Assembly (NCBI RefSeq): GCF_963169125.1 | Contig: NC_084795.1 | Span: forward strand, 94,670,911 to 94,734,910 | Direction: 5' to 3' | DNA from: Humulus lupulus | Lineage: Eukaryota; Streptophyta; Magnoliopsida; Rosales; Cannabaceae | DNA: 64,000 nucleotides | Position numbers and translations under genes: made by a program | Shown here: positions 22,940-33,517 of the stretch, in pieces | Position numbering within the stretch: position 1 is the first letter of the stretch | How the letters are laid out: each line of letters opens with the position of its first letter | Notes under the pieces: generated by a model | What the model saw: only the letters and a program-made list of their open reading frames with translations | Told to the model about the DNA's origin: nothing | Databases searched by the model: none

Positions 22940-23763
22940 GTAAGCCATCTTTATAAATTAGGGTGTGTTTCTATACTTATAATATTAAGCCATCTTTATT
23001 ATTTTCTATGTTTGTTTCTAACCTCCCTATACGACTTAATTCTCAGGCTCGAAAATCGTCGTTGTTCCAAAGTTAACCATATTGAGGGAGGGTTGGGATC
23101 GGTAAAATCGTTCCCACTAGTATGGCTCCCTAAACTCTCAATACAGGACCCGGTCCATTGATTTGTATGCACCATCACCGAACTCAATCATTATTTATTG
23201 ACTTTATTCTAAATTAATTATGATTGTAAAAATAATCAAACTCAAACATGTCATTCAAAAATAACAACTTTATTCACTTGAAAAAAAAATTCACTAATTA
23301 CAATCACAAATTCAAAATAAATAAAGAAACTATACTAATAATAATCTAGGGTAAAATTTCTAAAAATCAGGATCTTCTATATCTAACCCTTCATCTAACA
23401 TATCATCATCTATTTCTTCATAATCATCATTACTATGAGCCTCGAAACTACCTCGGAGAATATTCATTAAGATATTATGCTTTTGTTCATTAGTGAATTG
23501 AAACTCAAACTTAGAGGTAAACCTAAGTATTAGAAAATAATATCTCATGGCTACCAGTAAATTATCTTCATCATCCATAGTCTCCCATAATTCTTCCAAT
23601 TTTGAAACTACAAAAGAAAAATCCTTAAAAAGCCTAATTACTAAAACATATTGTTCCATGGCTTTCATCATAATTTGCTTAGTGGTTTGAAGGTGAACTA
23701 TCTCCTTGTGAAATGGGAACAATCTCTGAGTGATTCTTTCTAGCACTCCTATTGTATCACTTG
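22940..23763. other. Segment of unknown origin replacing most of the GYP2 5' LTR
   Basis: Between the gag leader and the surviving LTR end lies about 820 bp that does not match the left LTR. A 12-base phrase, AAGCCATCTTTA, occurs at about 22941 and again at about 22986. The segment carries the 128-codon open frame listed separately. It could be a small insertion plus deletion, or a divergent leader. Confidence 0.5.
23360..23746 (-). CDS. Unrecognised 128-aa open frame in GYP2
   Basis: Open from ATG 23746 to the stop at 23360 in an AT-rich region where most frames are closed. The protein has a helical, Leu/Met/Lys-rich N-terminal two thirds (motifs KEIVHLQTTKQ, KAMEQYVLVIRLFKDF, LEELWETMDDEDN) and a very acidic C-terminal tail (DDYEEIDDDMLDEGLDIEDP). 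No signal peptide or membrane segment. I do not recognise the family. It may be an accessory retroelement protein or a gene scrap; expression is unproven. Confidence 0.4.
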   Translation of the reverse strand: MLERITQRLFPFHKEIVHLQTTKQIMMKAMEQYVLVIRLFKDFSFVVSKLEELWETMDDEDNLLVAMRYYFLILRFTSKFEFQFTNEQKHNILMNILRGSFEAHSNDDYEEIDDDMLDEGLDIEDPDF

Positions 23764-24137
23764 GTTATCTAATCTTGCCTATCTTTAAAATTTTAAAAAA
23801 AATCAAATCCTTCCTCTTTTTGAGCCAAGCCTAAGAATAAGCTATTTTGGTTTTCATTTTAATTCTAATACATGGACTTAGTTTAATTCCACGTGTTCAC
23901 TTCTTAATACATCAAATAACACGTGCATTTAAATACTTAATAAAACTATACACTAATTTAATTATATCCTAAAATAATTATAATTACCCAAACTTTAATT
24001 ATTTCTAATTCATAAAATCATAACTTAAACAATCTAAGCTTAAAATAATCTTTATTGCACAACTCAAGTCATAACTAAATCTAACCTAAGATCATATTTA
24101 TGGAGCTTATAAGAAAATAATAACCTTGGTTATTACA
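23764..24137 (-). repeat. 5' LTR remnant of GYP2
   Basis: 374 bp that parallel the right end of the 17100-19106 LTR: AAGCTATTTTGGTTTTCATT, CCACGTGTTCACTTCTTAAT and the terminal GGTTATTACA are shared in order with scattered substitutions. The left three quarters of the LTR are missing. Confidence 0.82.
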
Positions 24138-24650
24138 GTTTTGCGAGGCTCGGGACAGGGATCACGGTCGGGGTCGTTTCACTATTCGCGCAAGACTTGA
24201 GGTAAGAAAATTTGACATTGCACATAGAGCAGGCGTTAGCCCTATTGCATCTTGAAGTAGTTATGGATGCATTAATTAAATGGGTTAAATACTGTATGGT
24301 TATTACATACCTTGATTGTTTGTGAGTACGCGGATATTACCATAGTCCTAGTGTCGAGAGACACCTTCTATTAGGCATCAACCGTACATATGGTGCTGGT
24401 AATGGAGATCGTTTTATCGATTATATGTGTGGCCATGATTTATTAATTATGTGAACTGTTATTTATATCAGTTGTTATATGTTCATGTTGTAGTTGTTAT
24501 GCATGTCTTGTGAAACTTTTCTTGCTGGGCCTCAGCTCACGGGTGCTCTATGGTGCAGGTAATGGCAAACTAGACATAAATAGCCATGAGTTGGAGAGCT
24601 TTGGAGCGGTGCATACAAATCTGGCCAGCTAGGCCTCCACGGTCGAGTAG
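24138..24650 (+). repeat. Fragment of a Tekay-type LTR (family B), plus orientation
   Basis: 513 bp resembling the 3' half of the solo LTR at 61106-63692: both contain GGTAAGAAAATT, GCCTCAGCTCACGGGTGCT, a GTGCAGGTAA phrase, CCATGAGT and CCACGGTCGAG. Non-coding. It directly abuts an oppositely oriented family-B LTR at 24651. Confidence 0.75.
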
Positions 24651-26540
24651 TGTAACACCCTACTACCCTAGAGTCGTCACCATGTGATTTTAAAAGGTGT
24701 CATTAGCTCTCTAATCTAGGTATTAGACTGAAAATTGTGATTAAATCAAAAGAAAGACTTGTTTAATGAAAAATTAAGTATAAAAGAGTTGGTCATTCAT
24801 TAAAGTTATAAAAGTGTTACATTGGGATCCCAAAATATTGTTTTGAAATATACTTACAATCCAAAAATATGAGTATAGTCGACCTAAGCAACAAAATCAA
24901 ACATTTACAACGTGTCCCTCAACCCTAACCCTAGCCATGGCAGCCAAGTAGGCCAAACATGTACGTACCACTCCATGCCCTCCAACTCATGGTTGATCGA
25001 TCATTTCCTTGCCCTTACCTGCACCACAGTGCACCCGTGAGTCGAGGCCTAGCAAGAAGACTTCACAGCACAACATATAATAATTTACTTTAACAAATGC
25101 ATAATTATTTAGACACGTCAAATAATCTACAAGTTCTTATCTGAATTCACAACAACACAACACCATAACAGCACAACAAGCACAATAGGCACAGCAGCAA
25201 AATACCACATAAGCACAACAACGGCCTCTATCGATCAGGGTGCGTTATCAGGCACCAAGTCCACGGTCTTAAGCAAGCAGGTGAGTACAACATCTTTGAG
25301 GGTCTCGCCCTGGTGGCCTGCATTCAGCATGCTTAATGCCGATCTTGGCCCCTTGCCATTCCCGGCCTATGTCGTCTCCAACCTTTGTCGATCCCGACCC
25401 TTGTCGACTTCGACCTTTGCCGACCCTGGCCTATGCTGTCTCTGACCCTTGCCGATCCTGACCTATGTCGTCTTCGATCCTTACCAATTCCAGCCTATGC
25501 CGTCTCCGATCCTTGCTGATTCTATCGCACACACACATATGACCATACATACAATACTAAGAACAATACAGTTCTACGGGCACAAACAGTTTTCATACCT
25601 TGTGTCTCGAGTTGACAACCTAAAGCGATCTCGAGCATGATCCCTAAACCCGAGCCTGAGCGGAAAAACCTAGTCATAATGTAATGATAAATATCCATGA
25701 CGATCTATATCAATTAAAAGCCTTCGAATAACATACTAGCCTCTAGGACCTCGAATTCTACTAAACTGGATAGTAGAATCCTTCCCGAGCCATAAGATTC
25801 GAGTTCCAAAGCTTAAAACCCTAAAATGGCCAATATTTCCCATTTAAACCGCAGCCAAGCCCTTAAGGGTCGCGTCACGCTCAAATCAGAGAGCCTTGGG
25901 CTCTCATCAAAGGGACATGGGCCGTAGCGCGCGTCAGTCTGCACCGTGACGCCTGGGCAAAATTCCGAGGCTTCCAAGCCTCTGAGTTAATGCGGGTCAC
26001 GACTCGGACCTGCAAACCCAATTTTCCCCCTCCTACCTAAACTTTCCCCAAACTCAGAATCACATCCCAATCTTATAACAACATAGTATGACCAACATAT
26101 CACTATTAAAACTAAGCTGAAATCTCAGCATAATATAGAATTCCAATCTTTAAGCTCAAAACTCTAGAACACCCAAAACAAACCAGAAAATTTAGTAAAA
26201 CAGGGCATAGATCTTACCTCAGCTGTGTAATCATAACCTCAGGCTGCCCCTAATCCAGTTCTAGTCCCAAACCTTTAACTACAACCTCAAGAATTCAGAG
26301 AGCTCCTAGCCTTTCCTTTAGTTCTCCAAAGTTCCTCCAAGAGTGAAAGAGAGAGCCCCCAAATGTGGGAGAGAGAAAGAGAGTGTGTGCCTTATCCTTA
26401 TTTTGTGTTCTGATTGTTCTCAAGGATTCTAGCCTCAATCAAGGCCAGCAAAAACTAGCAAAATACCAAAAGTCCCCTAGGTCCAAAACTTATCTTTTAA
26501 TGCCCCCAAGGGCGATACTGTCATTTGCCACCATTTTTCC
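24651..26540 (-). repeat. Truncated family-B LTR, minus orientation
   Basis: Starts TGTAACACCCTAC at 24651 and parallels the LTR at 51840-54102 (shared: GGGATCCCAAA, GGCCAAACATGTACG, TTGCCCTTACCTGCA, GCACCCGTGAG). It stops near 26540 without the expected GTCGTTACA end, so about 0.5 kb is missing. It contains a 32-bp tandem array and a GC-rich palindromic zone at 25870-25970. No open frame of note. Confidence 0.75.
25330..25525. repeat. 32-bp tandem repeat in the family-B LTR
   Basis: CCTATG(T/C)(C/T)GTCT recurs at about 25365, 25430, 25462 and 25494, i.e. at 32-33 bp or twice that spacing. Consensus is roughly CCTATGTCGTCTCCGACCCT followed by TGCCGATCCTGA. One intermediate copy is degenerate. 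Confidence 0.75.
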
Positions 26541-26570
26541 CGTTATGAATATTTTGCTTTAGGAGAAAAG

Positions 26571-27136
26571 TTGTTTGACTCTGTTTTGGTTAGGAAAATT
26601 GTTAACTATCTTCTTGACATGTTTCAATCCAAGATCACAGCCATTGAGGAGGTAAAGAATCTTGACACCTTGAAATTTGAGGATTTGATGGGATATTTTC
26701 AAACTTTTGAACTTAATCAAAAGATTCGCCAACAACATAATCCAATTGTTGTGAAGGAGAAATCGATTCCCTTGAAATCTTCCAAAGAGAAAATGGAAAG
26801 CTCAGATGAGGAAGATGATGATGAAATGATATTGTTATCAAAACAATTTAAGAAGTTTCTGAAAAAGATTGGTAACAAGAAAAACATGTCTAAAACCTCA
26901 AAAGGTAATGATTTTTCAAAAACTTCTTAATCTAATAATAAAAAAGGTATTCAATGCAGGGAGTGCGAAGGTTTTGGGCATATTCAACTTGAATGTGCCA
27001 ATACCTTGAAGAAAAATAAGAAGGTCATGGTAGCCACTTGGAGTGACCAAGACTCTGAAAGTAATGATGAGGAAGAAATTTCTAATCTTGTCTTCTATTT
27101 TTTCTTGCTTACCTTTTTCTGTGCAGTTGAATGAGA
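26571..27136 (+). pseudogene. Copia gag (UBN2-type) with CCHC knuckle, 5'-truncated
   Basis: Reads VRKIVNYLLDMFQSKITAIEE, then LDTLKFEDLMGYFQTFELNQ, the C-terminal half of the UBN2 gag domain of plant copia elements. An acidic linker (SSDEEDDDE) and a zinc knuckle follow a TAA at 26928: CRECEGFGHIQLEC. It ends with TWSDQDSESNDEEE. The N-terminal half is absent because the family-B LTR fragment abuts at about 26540. Confidence 0.8.
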
Positions 27137-27256
27137 ACCATGTTTGTTTAAATAAATACTATTTCAATAGATGAGGGTTCCCATGGTGATTCAGATGAAT
27201 CCAATTTGGATGAGGATTCCTTGAATGATTCATTCAAGAACATGTATGATCAATGA

Positions 27257-27646
27257 TTGAAAGTGTGTTCAGGAAATCGTATGATGGCAAACAATAACAA
27301 AGTCCTCAAGAAGAGAAATGAAGAACTTTACTCTCTTGTTAAAACATATGAAATCGATATTGTTGCAAAAGATTCTGAAATCAAACGTTTGTCTAATGCA
27401 GTTGATCAAATTGTGAAAGGTGTCAAAATGCTTAATCATAGATCTATTGTTTTGGATGATGTTCTGCTTGAAGGTCAAAAAGCTTGTGATTTTTCTAGGT
27501 TAGGATCAAATGGATCTAACCCTAAAGGAAAAACAATTTTTATTTCTCAAAATCTTCTTGTTATTTCGACGACTGACCCTTCTGCAGGTTCTACTCAGAC
27601 TCATGTGGCCTCATCTTCTCAATCTGTCACAACAAATGAGAAATAG
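27257..27646 (+). CDS. Gag C-terminal coiled-coil-like segment
   Basis: Open for about 129 codons. It is rich in Lys/Glu/Leu and shows heptad-like spacing (NNKVLKKRNEELYSLVKTYE, then DSEIKRLSNAVDQIVKGVKM), and continues the gag polyprotein after a stop at 27254. Plant SIRE-like copia gags carry such a tail between the knuckle and protease. It ends in a Ser/Thr-rich stretch. Probably not translated by itself. Confidence 0.55.
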   Translation: MKVCSGNRMMANNNKVLKKRNEELYSLVKTYEIDIVAKDSEIKRLSNAVDQIVKGVKMLNHRSIVLDDVLLEGQKACDFSRLGSNGSNPKGKTIFISQNLLVISTTDPSAGSTQTHVASSSQSVTTNEK

Positions 27647-27649
27647 ACC

Positions 27650-28660
27650 AGAAATTTCTGGAAATTGAAAGTTATAATTCTTATACTTTATGAGGAATAA
27701 AAACCATATTTGAAAAATTATAGACCATCCAATTTATATTTGATCAAATCATTTTGTCCGTTTTAGTATGAGCATTCCTTAATCCAGTTTCTTTTTCAGG
27801 CTCCATTCTGGAAAAGAGCTACCTATACTGATGTGTGAAAGCCGACATTAAGTAAGTTGGTACCAGGTAATTAGCAATTATATTGGGGGATACTCTACCA
27901 GTGTAAAGGGCTACCATTAATATAAGAGTTATAGCCTCCATTATGGCTAAAATTTGAAAAAGGCTACAATTGTCTAACATGGGCAATGACCCTAGCTTTA
28001 AAAGGCCAAAAAGAAACGCCAAATTGATAACACATGCACACACAAATGCCTATTCACTAGACTGTGTAAGAATGTTGTAAGACTCATACACATAATGAAT
28101 TGATTAAAATATTTTTTGTGATTGGTATATTCTTTTTTGAATTATGGTTATCATTATCACTTAGTATTTTAATTATTATTCATTTTTCTAATTTTTGAAG
28201 AAAATGGTTAACTTGTTTCTCTTAAATAGGACTTGACATTTACATAGACACATATGGTATGACAATTTAACCTTTTATTTTCAGAATATTTTTAAAATAA
28301 AATAAAATTCCTCATTGACCGAGTGCTAAAGACAAATCAAGTTTGAAAAAAAATAATAATAAATGCAATTTATTTGTTTTATCTCATTATATTCAAAATC
28401 TTCCAAAAGTTTCCAATTTGAGGTGTGAAATATTTTTTTTAAAATGAGATATTTTGGCATTTATCACACTAAATTCAGTTACATTTTTTAGTTACCCATT
28501 TTTGAACTTGCCTCATTTGTTCACCGAATTCTCTATATATTTGGATTCCCTTTGGCTTTTTGGTTCTAAGTGTTTCTTGTTTTCTTTCTCGCTCACTTGT
28601 GCCCAAGTTTTTTTTAGGTTTTTGTTCTTTGTGTGTCTCCTTTTGTTTTTCTTCTAACAG
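27650..28660. other. Unassigned AT-rich stretch where pol is expected
   Basis: About 1 kb between gag tail and small frame with no copia protease, integrase or RT motif on either strand. Phrases GGCTACAATTG, GGGCTACC and GAGCTACC suggest a short degenerate repeat at 27810-28020. AT-rich with T-tracts toward 28620. Confidence 0.45.
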
Positions 28661-28662
28661 CC

Positions 28663-28899
28663 ATGAAGACCCGAGGTCGTGGTTCCACCTCCAAAGCTAG
28701 AAATGTCAAGGGCATTAATTTGGTTGGTTCTGGGTCTAGAGATGTCGGGCCTGACTCCTCTTCTGTTCAGACTACTCTTACTTCTGTCCAGATAGGTATT
28801 ACAAATCTCTCTGAGCGGTTCACTGCCATGCAGGATTCTCGTCGCCAAATTCTGGCATCTTTAGCGATCATCAATGCATCTACCAATCTAGCACCATGA
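28663..28899 (+). CDS. Small basic open frame upstream of polypurine tract
   Basis: ATG at 28663 opens 79 codons: a basic N-terminus (MKTRGRGSTSKARNVKG), a Ser/Thr/Val-rich middle and a helical tail (TNLSERFTAMQDSRRQILAS). It sits where SIRE-like copia elements carry an extra 3' frame, but it is far shorter than an envelope-like protein and has no membrane segment. Function unknown. Confidence 0.45.
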   Translation: MKTRGRGSTSKARNVKGINLVGSGSRDVGPDSSSVQTTLTSVQIGITNLSERFTAMQDSRRQILASLAIINASTNLAP

Positions 28900-29154
28900 C
28901 GATTATAGTTCCTCTCCATTCACTTTTGTTTTTGTTTTGTTTCATTTTTCTTTGGCATTTTCTTAGACAGCGAGGGGGAGAGAGAGTACTCGATTTTCGA
29001 TGCTTTGATTATGACCTGTGATTGTTCCTTATTTGGCAGGGTCATTTCAAGACTCTTTTCACTATTTGTGGATTTAAGCACTAACTTTTTTTATGTAGGA
29101 TCTTTTTTTAAAATATAGATATGCCTTGTCTATAAAATTGCCAAAGGGGGAGAT

Positions 29155-29540
29155 TGTAAATCCTAAAATTGGCAAATTTTATAGAAATATCTTTTTAATT
29201 ATAACATAATTTTTAAATTCCTATTATTGTGAATTTCAAAATAAAGGTCTTGAATTACTTTGTAACGATTTCATATAATTCCTTATTTAGTTTGATTTGA
29301 TCACAATATGTTTATAAAGGGAAGTTATATCTTGGTTATATAAAGAAAAATATTTTGTGCTTACTGATAACTCTAGGAATTAGAGTTATTTTTATGCTTT
29401 TAAACATAAATTTGTCAAGAAAAAATTGTTTTGGGTGTTTTGTAATGTCTTTATTTTTATTTTGTCATATATTAAATATAATAAGTTAATATTAAATATT
29501 AGTATAATGATAGAAAAATATATCCTAAATTGTTAAATTT
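29155..29540 (+). repeat. Partial 3' LTR of the pol-less copia
   Basis: Starts TGTAAATCC immediately after the polypurine tract AAAGGGGGAGAT. It is AT-rich and is interrupted by the presumed LTR of GYP4 at 29541. The rest is not found to the right of GYP4. Confidence 0.65.
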
Positions 29541-30850
29541 TGTCTTTGAAGGTGGTTGGTAGGGACTTGGATATTTGGAAAGAAATTGAAGCTTTAAATG
29601 GTCTTAGTAGGAGGGAATGCTGCAGCATTGCAGCTGCATCGCGTCTGCCTAGTCAGCTGCTTCAACGACCCACGGGAAAGTAATTGGCCAACTCAACTTT
29701 TTGGATTTATGCAATTTGGGTTGAGCAGTAACTAAAAGGGTTTTGGGCCATTAAAAGCTTGTGGATTTATTGGGCTTTAAAGAAAGAAGAAAAGAAAAAA
29801 ATAATAAGAGAAAAAGAAAAGAAAGGCCCACGTGGGGCAAAAAGGACCATCTCTTTCCCTAATTGGCAAAGACTACACGTTGAGACCAAGGAGAAGGGCA
29901 GCCACCTGGTTTTATTAGGAGATATATACATATATATATTGGGGAGCTTGAAAGGGAGAAGAAGACAAGAAAAAAGGGAAGCACCTAGAAGAAAAAGACA
30001 ACTTGGAGACTTCCTCCAATTGGCTTGCCTCTCTCTCTACTCTTAGCAGTATAATTTTTCTTGTTAAATTTCAGAATATGATTTCCATTTATTGGGCTAT
30101 TTTTGAGTTTGTAACTATATGCTAAACTCTAATTAGCTAGGATAATTTGAACCCAAATATGTGACTTGTGATATTTTGATTTTGATGCTAATGAACTAGA
30201 GGTTTATTCATTCAATTATATCTCATGATTAATACTTGTTAATAATTGAGCACAATTAGTAAGTAGCTGTATTAATATTCAAAACTGAAAAGTTTGAATT
30301 TAATTGACACACAAATTGAATGGTGCATGCTTGAATTCATTGATTTCAACATTATAGTGATATAGACATATATTATTACCATGCAGTCTTATGGAATTGA
30401 TGCTTGAATTAAATCTTTGAAATTAAATTGGCATAGACATATGTGGTTTAATTAAAAGATTATAATCATAGTTCTCTGACGAAAGCCTGTGAAAATTAAT
30501 TAGACTTATGGACTACTAGACTACCAGTTGCTGCGGCATCAATCCAGCATCACTGTTAGAGTTGCATATTAGGGGGATAATTATTCTAGTTGCCATCATA
30601 CTATTTGTTACTTCTTGATACAATTTTCCTGAGTTGTTTCTTTTGTTTTTATGCATTTAATTAGTATTTAATTACTTAGTTCTTAGACCACAATCTTTTC
30701 AATTAATCTTAGTTCTTTTAAATCATTTTGTTAGAACTTAGTTTCACAATTAAAACTTAAGAAAACAATCCTTGTGGATAAGATATGTGGTACTTGTTAC
30801 TATATTACTTATTGTTGACAGTGTACACTTGCACTTGTCTTAAATTTACA
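29541..30850 (+). repeat. 5' LTR of GYP4
   Basis: About 1.3 kb from TGTCTTTGAAGG to AAATTTACA, placed just before the primer-binding site. A promoter-like stretch TATATACATATATATATT at about 29922-29940 is followed by a purine-rich leader (GAAAGGGAGAAGAAGACAAG). The boundaries are inferred from TG...CA ends only, because the second LTR is missing. Confidence 0.6.
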
Positions 30851-30854
30851 CAAG

Positions 30855-30878
30855 TTTTTGACGCCGTTGTCTGGGACT
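30855..30878 (+). other. GYP4 primer-binding site region
   Basis: TTTTTGACGCCGTTGTCTGG is a near copy of the TTTTTGGCGCCGTTGCCGGG motif that follows the 5' LTR in Athila/Tat elements and pairs with a host tRNA 3' end. Two or three substitutions are present. Confidence 0.75.
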
Positions 30879-31082
30879 GTTTAAAGTCATTTATTGTGAA
30901 ATTAAGTATATTGCAATTTGGTTTAAATTTTTTTGTGCTAACTTCGGTGATTCTCGTGCAATTTCAGGTTTACATTGTGTATGAACGAGAATCAAGACCC
31001 TAAACTACTTCCCATTGATCCAGAAATTTAGCGTACATTTAGAAGAAGGAGAAAGATACAAAAATAAAAAAGGGGAGTAGTG

Positions 31083-32541
31083 ATGATGGATGCTGAGCAA
31101 GGAGCTCAACAGGGAGCCGCTCAAAGGGAAACAAATCAAGCAAGACCTGCTCAAGAGAGTGTAGTTCAAGGGGGAGTAGCTACCAATAATGGGAAAAATG
31201 TCATGAATGTGGCTGATGACAGAGATCATGCTATTAGGAAATATGCTCTCCCCCTCTTCAATGAGCTCAATTCGGACATCATTAGCCAAGAAATCCAGGC
31301 TACACAGTTTGAGTTGAAGCACGTTATGTTCCAAATGCTTCAAACTGTGGGCCAGTTTAGTGGGATGCCAACAGAAGATCCTTACCTTCATCTTCAATTG
31401 TTCATTGAAGTTAGTGATTCATTCAAGCTGCCCAGAGTTACAAAAGATGCCTTGAGACTGAAGTTGTTCCCATACTCCTTGAGAGATAAAGCGAGAGATT
31501 GGTTGAACTCTTTGCCATCTGATTCTGTGACTACTTGGTAAGAGTTGGCTGATCGGTTTTTGATGAAATACTTCCCTCCCACTAAGAATGCCAAGCTCCG
31601 CAATGAGATTACTTCATCTCAACAACTTGATGAAGAATCTTTATATAAGGCATGGGAGCGGTTTAAGGAGTTGTTGCGCAAATGCCCTCATCATGGCATT
31701 CCTCATTGCATCCAGATGGAGACATTTTATAATGGTCTAAACCCCCATAATAGAATGGTAGATGATGCTTCAACAAATGGGGCTCTTCTTGCTAAGTCCT
31801 ATAATGAGGCATACAAAATCCTTGAGAGGATATCCAACAACAACTATCAGCGGCCCATTACTAGATCAGCTACAGGAAGAAAGGTGGCTGGTATTCATGA
31901 GGTAGATGCCATCACTTCTTTGGTAGCCTAAGTTTCCTCTATTTTGTATATGATTAATACAATGAACATGGGAATGAATCATTCAATGGGGCAGCCTATG
32001 GGGACACAAATGGGGCAGATGGAGAACATTTCTTGTGTGTATTGTGGTGAGGGTCATACTTTTGACAACTGTCCTTCCAATCCAGTAGCTGTGTGTTACA
32101 TGGGGGAATCAAAATAGGAATGGTCCTTATTCTAATTCCTACAACCCATCATGGAGGCAACGTCCCAAATTCTCATGGAGTAATCAAGGGGCTGACCCTA
32201 ACAATTCTTCTATGCCTCCAAGACAAGATTTCCCACCTGGTTATCCCCCACAAGCACCACAACAAAGGTCATAAAAACAAGCAATGCAATCTAGCTCTCT
32301 TGAGAACATGTTGAAGGAGCATACAGTGAAGAACGAAGCCATCATCGAAAGCCAAGAAACATCCTTGAGAAACTTAGAAAACCAAGTTGGGCAACTAGAT
32401 GATGAGCTTAGAAATAGACCCCATGGTACATTACCAAGTGATATCGAGAATCCAAGAAATGTGAGCAAGGAACATTGTAAAGCCATCACTTTGAGAAGTG
32501 GGAAGGAGTTGGAGAATTCCAAGACATATTTTGGGCATTAG
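31083..32541 (+). pseudogene. GYP4 gag
   Basis: ATG 31083 (MMDAEQGAQQGAAQRE). The capsid domain runs 31380-31760 with AWELF-type motifs in variant form: LRLKLFPYSLRDKARDWLNS, then a TAA at 31540 in place of a Trp/Glu codon, ELADRFLMKYFPPTKNAKLR, and LYKAWERFKELLRKCPHHG. The zinc knuckle is CVYCGEGHTFDNCP (about 32037-32078). It ends with the NLENQVGQL motif and ITLRSGKEL usual before protease. Stops at 31540, 31929 and about 32272 break a product of about 480 residues. Confidence 0.87.
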
Positions 32542-32715
32542 GGTGAGCCCTCTTCAATCCAAATAAATGACGAAATCCAAAAAGATGCTAAAATTCCTAG
32601 TGTACACAAATCTACCTCTGCCCAGAATGCTACAGGAATGCTGCAGCATAAGCACCCAGACAACTAAATTTCAAAGCAGCCACCTCCATTCCCCCAACAT
32701 TTTCAGAAGCAAAAG

Positions 32716-33475
32716 TTGGATTTGCAATTCAAGAAATTTCTAGATTTGTTGAAGCAGTTGCATATAAACATCCCACTTGTAGAGGCACTTAAGCAAATGC
32801 CTAACTATGTGAAATTCATGAAAGATATTCTTACAAGGAAGAGAAGGTTAGGAGAGTTTGAAGTCGTGGCTCTAACCAAAGAGTGTAGTTCATTTTTGCA
32901 AGACAAGTTGCCACCAAAGTTGAAGTATCTTGGGAGTTTCACTATTCCCTGTACTATTGTAGATACTTATTGTGGGATGGATTTATTTTGGGTGCCAGCA
33001 TTAACTTGATGCCAATGTCTGTTTTCAAGCAATTGGGGATTGGAGAAGTTAGACCTACTATAGTTACTCTTCAGCTTGCAGATAGATCTCTTACTCATCT
33101 TGATGGGAAGATTGAAGATGTGTTGGTGAGGGTAGACAAATTCATATTCCCTGCTGATTTTATTGTGCTAGACTATGAGGCGGATAAAGAGGTGCCCATT
33201 AACTTGGGAGGCCATTTCTTACAACAGGAAGAACTTTAATAGATGTGCAGAAGGGTGAGCTTACTATGAGGGTGCAAGGTGAAAATGTGACTTTTAATGT
33301 TTTTAAGGGTATGAGATTTCCTAATGAGGTTGAGGAATGCTCAGTGGTTTCAGTGGTAGATTCTTTGGCATCAAGGGAGTTTGAGACTAGTAACGTTGAT
33401 GATCCATTAGAAAGGTTATGGTTGTTTGACTCTCACAATGATGAAGATGAGGAGGAGTACTTAGCTTGGTTGTAG
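32716..33475 (+). pseudogene. GYP4 protease, active-site codon lost
   Basis: Reads GSFTIPCTIVDTYCG, then a frameshift at about 32975-33000, then GASINLMPMSVFKQLGIGEV, LQLADRSLTHLDGKIEDVLV and VDKFIFPADFIVLDYEADKE. In relatives the join encodes C-D-L-G-A-S, whose Asp is catalytic. Here the bases carrying that Asp codon are missing, so the indel removes both frame and active site. A second shift lies near 33235. Confidence 0.8.
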
Positions 33476-33517
33476 GCTAATTCTGAAGGGTTAAGAACAA
33501 GAGGCCGATTTGATTCA

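Larger units (their letters stand above)
17100..24137 (-). mobile_element. GYP2: Ty3/gypsy (Tekay/Del-like) retrotransposon
   Basis: Minus-strand element: left (3') LTR 17100-19106, pol 19296-22500, short gag remnant 22500-22797, foreign-looking segment 22940-23760, and only the last 374 bp of the right (5') LTR (23764-24137). The integrase C-terminus resembles chromovirus/Tekay types. The two LTR ends match closely over the shared part, e.g. both carry GAGCCAAGCCTAAGA and CCACGTGTTCACTTCTTAAT. No matching target duplication is visible at the flanks (AAGAC versus GTTTT). It is non-functional. Confidence 0.82.
26541..29540 (+). mobile_element. Pol-less Ty1/copia (SIRE-like) remnant
   Basis: Plus-strand remnant truncated at its 5' side: C-terminal half of gag with zinc knuckle (26571-27130), coiled-coil-like gag tail (27257-27646), about 1 kb of unassigned DNA, a small basic frame (28663-28899), a polypurine tract (CAAAGGGGGAGA, about 29142-29153) and the first 386 bp of an LTR. 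No protease, integrase or RT occurs between gag and the purine tract. GYP4 begins at 29541 inside the LTR. Confidence 0.7.

Noticed and set aside
29759..30046. 95-codon plus-strand frame near 29.8 kb
   Set aside because: It lies in the presumed GYP4 LTR across the promoter and purine-rich leader; Lys/Glu/Arg-rich by composition only.
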